Program-made: the position numbers and the translations under genes
Shown here: positions 60,546-64,000 of the stretch, piece after piece
How positions within the stretch are numbered: position 1 is the stretch's first letter
How the letters are laid out: every line of letters begins with the position of its first letter
The notes under the pieces: model-generated
Told to the model about the DNA's origin: nothing
Databases searched by the model: none
Seen by the model: only the letters and a program-made list of their open reading frames with translations
NCBI GenBank assembly: GCA_013911135.1
Contig: JACERO010000079.1
Location: 1 to 64,000 of the forward strand
DNA: 64,000 nucleotides
Direction of reading: 5' to 3'
DNA from: Candidatus Nitrosopumilus sp.
GTDB taxonomy: Archaea; Thermoproteota; Nitrososphaeria; Nitrososphaerales; Nitrosopumilaceae

Positions 60546-61081
60546 CTTTGAATAATTTTAAAGGTGGTTTCTATTAACTTGTCTTTTGTTAAACCAATAT
60601 TTGATATGGCATAATCAGATAGTGCAATTGGACTACTAATTCCAACTCCTAATTCGCGATTATCTCGTTCTTCAAAGTGATCTTTTGTTTGAGGATCATC
60701 TGATCTTCCTCTTTTTTGTAAAAAATCAAATCTAGTATCAGTTAATGCATGAATTGCTAATAGTTTTACACTACCAAGTTTTCTAAGTACTTCTATTTCA
60801 TCAGTAGATCTAATTCCATCAATTAGTATCACATTAGCAGTAGACGATTCTATTTGTGGTTTCACTAATTCTGCTATTGCACCAAGACCATTTTTTTCTC
60901 TAAGCTCAAGCATTAGTTTTCCAAGATTCGTTCTAGTTGATTCTAAGTTTCTTTTTTTTGCTTCTTCTCTAACAGCATTTCCCATATTGATAATGTCATA
61001 TCCTTTTGGTTTCAATCCTTCAGCAATAGTAGATTTGCCAGCACCAGGCATGCCTGTTAGACATACAATTAGTTTTGTCAA
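60533..61081 (-). CDS. UPF0200-family P-loop kinase (adenylate/dephospho-CoA kinase-like)
   Basis: 182-aa nucleotide kinase fold with P-loop LTGMPGAGKSTIAEGL (residues 8-23), DIINMGNAVREEAKKRN, VILIDGIRSTDEIEVLRKL (Walker B-like) and RGRSDDPQTKDHFEERDNRE as lid. Matches the UPF0200 family, whose substrate is unproven. Encoded upstream of, and overlapping, the UPF0201 gene; divergent from thpR. Confidence 0.87.
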   Translation of the reverse strand: MTKLIVCLTGMPGAGKSTIAEGLKPKGYDIINMGNAVREEAKKRNLESTRTNLGKLMLELREKNGLGAIAELVKPQIESSTANVILIDGIRSTDEIEVLRKLGSVKLLAIHALTDTRFDFLQKRGRSDDPQTKDHFEERDNRELGVGISSPIALSDYAISNIGLTKDKLIETTFKIIQSWIE

Positions 61082-61153
61082 TACATATCAAAAAAGAGTC
61101 TCGTCTATGAAGCTACCGGAAATTATTATAAAGATACTTCAAAAAATGTTATA

Positions 61154-61697
61154 ATGCGAACTTTTGTAGCAATTGAAATCTCAAATGGGGATATTATCAA
61201 TTCCATAAAAAAATTTCAAACTAAAATTAACATTGATGCTAAATCCGTAGAATCAAAAAATTTTCATTTTACATTACAATTTTTAGGTGAAATTTCAGAG
61301 GAGATCTTACAAAAAGTTATCCAAGCCCTTCGTAAGATTGAATTTTCAAGTTTTAGTGTAAACTTGAAAGGAACAGGTGCATTTCTTAAACCTAAATTTC
61401 CAAGAGTGATTTGGATTGGAACAGATGAAAATGGAGGAAACATGCTAATTCAGTTATCAAAAAAAGTTGAAAAAGTGTTAGAACCATTAGGATTTTTTTT
61501 TAGATAAGCCGTTCAAACCTCATATCACAGTATTTAGAATTAAAAAGAAGGTAGGAGATATAACAAAAGAATTGGATAGTCAAAAAATGATAGATTTTGG
61601 AATACAAAAAGTAACTAGTATCAAATTGAAAAAAAGTGAACTTACATCAAATGGACCAATCTATTCTAATTTAGAGGAGATTAGTGCAATAAAATGA
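61154..61697 (+). pseudogene. thpR: RNA 2',3'-cyclic phosphodiesterase (ThpR), split by a T9 frameshift
   Basis: 2H-phosphoesterase of the 2'-5' RNA ligase family. The first H-x-T motif is in NFHFTLQFLGEI (first frame). After the T9 run (61493-61501) the frame ends at TAG/TAA, while the sequence one base over continues LDKPFKPHITVFRIKKK with the second H-x-T motif to TGA 61695-61697. Both catalytic motifs are required, so as written the enzyme would be inactive. Removing one T restores about 180 aa. First of a three-gene unit with cca. Confidence 0.83.
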
Positions 61698-63025
61698 AAC
61701 AAATTATTTCTAAAATTTCCAAGTCTGTTATTCCATCAAAAACAATAGAAAACTCAAAAAAACAAATTGCTGAATTAGCATTTAACTTAGTTAAAAAAGA
61801 AATTGAGAAATTTACAGAAGTTATAGGATTAGAATTTGGTGGTTCATTTGCAAAAGGTACTTGGTTATCAAAAGATGCAGATGTAGATATTTTTATCAAA
61901 TTTAAGAAATCTACATCAGAAGAAAAATTTGAAAAGATCTCAAAAAAAATTGGTTTTGAATCATTGAAAAAATATTCTCCATATATTAGATGTTCTGAGC
62001 ATCCATATGTTGAGGCAAAAATTAAAAATACAAAGATCAATGTTGTACCATTTTATGATGTAAAAATTGGAGAGTGGAAAAGTGCTGCTGATAGATCTCC
62101 ATTTCATACAAAATTCATGGAAAAATCACTAACATCTAAAATGAGAAACGATGTTAGAATTCTAAAAACATTTTTTAAATCAAATAAAATTTACGGAGCT
62201 GAAATTGCAAAACAAGGATTTAGTGGTTATGTTTCAGAAGTTTTAATCTTAAATTTTGGAAGTTTTGAAAATGTAATTAAATCAATATCAGGAATTAAAG
62301 AAAATCAAATTATTGGAAAGACTTCAAAGAAATTTGGAACATCAATAGTGATTATAGATCCAATTGATAATAATAGGAATTTAGCTGCTGCAATTTCTGA
62401 TGAAAATCTTGGAAAATTTATTCTTGTTTCTAGAGCTTTTAAAGAAAAACCTACAATAGGATTCTTCAAGGACAAAAAATCACTAGTTTCAAAGAAACAT
62501 TGGGAAAATTTGTTGGTAATAAAATTTAACTTTAAAATTAGAAGCCCAGATATAATATGGGGGCAAATTAAAAGAGCCACTTCATCATTGTCTACTCAAT
62601 TAGAATTAGGTGGATTTGAAGTACTAAGAAGTAAGCCCCATACAGATCAACAAAAAGAAGTCTATCTCTTTTTCTTGTTAGAATCTACAAAAATTTCAAG
62701 ACTATATCCAAAAAATGGACCAGAATATTTTAGAGAAGATAGTTCCAAGAGTTTTATTTCTAAAAATATTGTAAATACGGAATTAATGTGGATTGGAAAG
62801 AATAAAAAAATAACTTCATTAGAAAAAAGAAAACATACTGAAGCAGTCAAATTCATGATAGAATTTTTGAAAAAGAATCTTAGAACAGACATACCAAAAG
62901 GTCTTCAAAGTGATTTCAAACAAGGTTTCAAGGTTTCAGTAGGAAACAAAAATTTAAGCAAATCAATTAAAGAGGCTGCAAGTGAGTTGATTTCAACAGA
63001 TGGCACACTCCTTCATTTCAATTAA
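61694..63025 (+). CDS. cca: CCA-adding enzyme, archaeal class I
   Basis: Adds CCA to tRNA 3' ends, needed here since neither tRNA gene encodes CCA. The 443-aa protein has the nucleotidyltransferase motif EFGGSFAKGTWLSKDADVDIFIKF (about 52-75; the carboxylates are Asp66 and Asp68 by count), then the central domain (AADRSPFHTKFM) and the C-terminal tail domain. The ATG overlaps the end of thpR (ATGA). Its end overlaps the kinase gene by 26 nt. Confidence 0.94.
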   Translation: MKQIISKISKSVIPSKTIENSKKQIAELAFNLVKKEIEKFTEVIGLEFGGSFAKGTWLSKDADVDIFIKFKKSTSEEKFEKISKKIGFESLKKYSPYIRCSEHPYVEAKIKNTKINVVPFYDVKIGEWKSAADRSPFHTKFMEKSLTSKMRNDVRILKTFFKSNKIYGAEIAKQGFSGYVSEVLILNFGSFENVIKSISGIKENQIIGKTSKKFGTSIVIIDPIDNNRNLAAAISDENLGKFILVSRAFKEKPTIGFFKDKKSLVSKKHWENLLVIKFNFKIRSPDIIWGQIKRATSSLSTQLELGGFEVLRSKPHTDQQKEVYLFFLLESTKISRLYPKNGPEYFREDSSKSFISKNIVNTELMWIGKNKKITSLEKRKHTEAVKFMIEFLKKNLRTDIPKGLQSDFKQGFKVSVGNKNLSKSIKEAASELISTDGTLLHFN

Positions 63026-63761
63026 GAAATTTGCGGATGAGCCATACTCAAATATTCTTGGATATCCAAAAGCTACCAGTAGACAAATTAGATCAAGAAT
63101 TAATGAATTAGAGAAATTAAAAATAAAATCAGTTTCATTTACAGGTTCTACTACACTTGGAAATTTAGCAATTTTAGGAAAAGGATACGTTGGAGTTGTA
63201 GTTCTAGTAAAAAAAGGAAGCAAGCAGGTTGCACTAAAAATTAGACGAACAGATTCGCAAAGAAATGAAATGAAAAATGAAGTAATATTACTAAAATTAG
63301 CAAATTCAGTAAATGTTGGACCAAAAATGTATGTTGCAAGTAAAAATTTCTTAGTAATGGAATATCTTGAAGGAATTGATATTAGTAAATGGGTAAATAC
63401 GTTAAAAGGAATAGGTAGTGCAAAGAAATTAAAATCTACAATCAGAAATGTTTTAGAAGACTGTTATAGACTAGATCAGATTAGTCTTGATCATGGCGAA
63501 TTAAGTAATGTTTCAAAACATGTCATTGTAGGAAAAACAAAATCTACCTTAATTGATTTTGAAAGTTCTAGCACTAAAAGAAGATCATCAAATGTTACAT
63601 CAATTACTCAAGCAATTTTTATTGGATCAGGAATTGCAAAAAAAACTCAAAAAATCTACAAAAACCCGCCTAAAGAGAAAATTATTGATATCTTAAAACA
63701 ATACAAACAAGAAAAGACACGAGTAAATTTTGAAAAACTATTAAAAATTCTAAAATTGTAA
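63000..63761 (+). CDS. COG2112-type serine/threonine kinase-like protein
   Basis: 253 aa with a compact kinase fold: GKGYVGVVVLVKKGSKQVALKIRR (glycine loop and lysine, about 60-83), MEYLEGIDISKWV hinge, catalytic-loop equivalent SLDHGELSNVSKHVIV and metal-binding TLIDFESSSTKR. The loop reads D-H-G-E-L-S-N rather than HRDLKxxN, as in RIO/Bud32-like kinases. The N-terminal 45 residues look like a winged helix. Overlap with cca by 26 nt suggests coupling and perhaps a tRNA- or ribosome-related target. Confidence 0.8.
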   Translation: MAHSFISIKKFADEPYSNILGYPKATSRQIRSRINELEKLKIKSVSFTGSTTLGNLAILGKGYVGVVVLVKKGSKQVALKIRRTDSQRNEMKNEVILLKLANSVNVGPKMYVASKNFLVMEYLEGIDISKWVNTLKGIGSAKKLKSTIRNVLEDCYRLDQISLDHGELSNVSKHVIVGKTKSTLIDFESSSTKRRSSNVTSITQAIFIGSGIAKKTQKIYKNPPKEKIIDILKQYKQEKTRVNFEKLLKILKL

Positions 63762-63814
63762 AGAATCAGTAAGATTTACTATATTTTTATAGGATATATT
63801 CACAGGATCCTAAA

Positions 63815-64000
63815 ATGACTAGTACAAATGCCGTTACTAAACTTCCAACAAGAATAAACTACAAAGTCATTGCCATAATTGCATCTCTATCTGTAGTTGA
63901 TATTGTATATAATTTGTATTTTTTTGATGGCTCATACTTTGATATTAAAGATGGGATCTATTTAGCAGGAATTGCAGGTTGTGGAATATCTTCCATTTTG
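63815..64000 (+). CDS. Membrane protein, 3' end outside window
   Basis: From ATG 63815 the frame is open to the window edge (62 codons): MTSTNAVTKLPTRINYKVIA, then a hydrophobic helix (about 18-35, VIAIIASLSVVDIVYNLYFF) and a second one starting near residue 50 (YLAGIAGCGISSIL). Probably a small multi-pass membrane protein. Family not recognisable from this fragment. Confidence 0.55.
   Translation, partial: MTSTNAVTKLPTRINYKVIAIIASLSVVDIVYNLYFFDGSYFDIKDGIYLAGIAGCGISSIL

Noticed and set aside
1-64000. CRISPR array or large direct repeats
   Set aside because: No regularly spaced repeated units were noticed on reading through the window; only the tandem microprotein pair shows clear duplication.
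52652-64000. Defence or antiphage island
   Set aside because: No restriction, toxin-antitoxin, Argonaute, CBASS or integrase-like genes were recognised; the sirtuin is an ordinary stand-alone deacylase type in a tRNA-processing unit.

Overview
The window looks like chromosomal DNA of a low-GC marine ammonia-oxidising archaeon (Nitrososphaerota/Thaumarchaeota, Nitrosopumilus-like). The evidence is archaeal information and lipid genes in compact transcription units: glycerol-1-phosphate dehydrogenase, PCNA, Rpo11/RpoL, TFS, the proteasome beta subunit, the termination nuclease FttA/aCPSF1, archaeal TyrRS, class I CCA-adding enzyme and SepF. The archaeal CoA route (pantoate kinase and phosphopantothenate synthetase) and cobalamin genes (CobJ, BluB) fit too. 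Many genes use TTG or GTG starts about 25-30 nt after a TATA-like element, as expected for leaderless archaeal mRNAs. No rRNA, CRISPR array or intact mobile element was seen. This assignment is inference from gene content; no database was searched.

Layout. 1-600: decayed IS4-type transposase. 0.7-7.5 kb: small membrane proteins, a thymidylate kinase/HD hydrolase/UMP kinase operon, Hsp20 and an ABC1/UbiB kinase. 7.2-10.8 kb: a four-gene cell-envelope unit (MacB/FtsX-type permease, ATPase, secreted COG1361-like protein, anchored coiled coil), divergent from a double-HTH AsnC/Lrp regulator. 11.8-13.3 kb: Nudix hydrolase and AbrB-PhoU regulator. 13.4-17.3 kb: CoA operon (PoK, PPS, PanB, CoaBC and a 55-aa coiled coil). 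17.3-27.4 kb: methyltransferase, Xaa-Pro peptidase, thiolation-type PP-loop enzyme, SepF, FttA with psmB, G1P dehydrogenase, FKBP, class V aminotransferase and NMNAT. 27.4-35.4 kb: accessory-looking stretch with broken rtcA, tRNA-Val, BluB, a tRNA-Arg with an apparent D-loop intron, several zinc or cysteine microproteins, LEA-like proteins and a PEF-CTERM protein. 35.4-45.4 kb: PfkB kinase, dUTPase-like protein, orphan MtrA-like protein, DegT aminotransferase, TyrRS, CobJ, aspartokinase, PCNA, TFS and RpoL. 45.5-54 kb: unknown membrane proteins, tandem 50/48-aa microproteins, phosphatase, cyclase, SufS-like enzyme, P-loop-less RecA-like protein, ferredoxin, J-domain protein and a KamA-type radical SAM enzyme. 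54-64 kb: MscS channel, PRPP synthetase/Trm-G10/RNase Z/Sir2 unit, UPF0200-UPF0201 pair, and a ThpR/CCA/COG2112 kinase unit.

Working together: one set of genes supplies nucleotides (TMK, PyrH, dUTPase-like protein, Prs) and cofactors (CoA, NAD, B12). A second set makes and processes RNA (RpoL, TFS, FttA, RNase Z, CCA enzyme, Trm-G10, tRNAs). A third builds and senses the envelope.

A striking property of the window is the number of interrupted genes beyond 27 kb: at least eight single-base frameshifts, several in homopolymer runs, and two in-frame TAA codons. This could be assembly or sequencing error, or real decay. The most noteworthy biology candidates are the tRNA-Arg(CCT) D-loop intron, a TATA element apparently shared by two divergent zinc-microprotein genes, the tandem microproteins, the 37-aa eight-cysteine protein, the HSD-type J protein and the envelope ABC unit.
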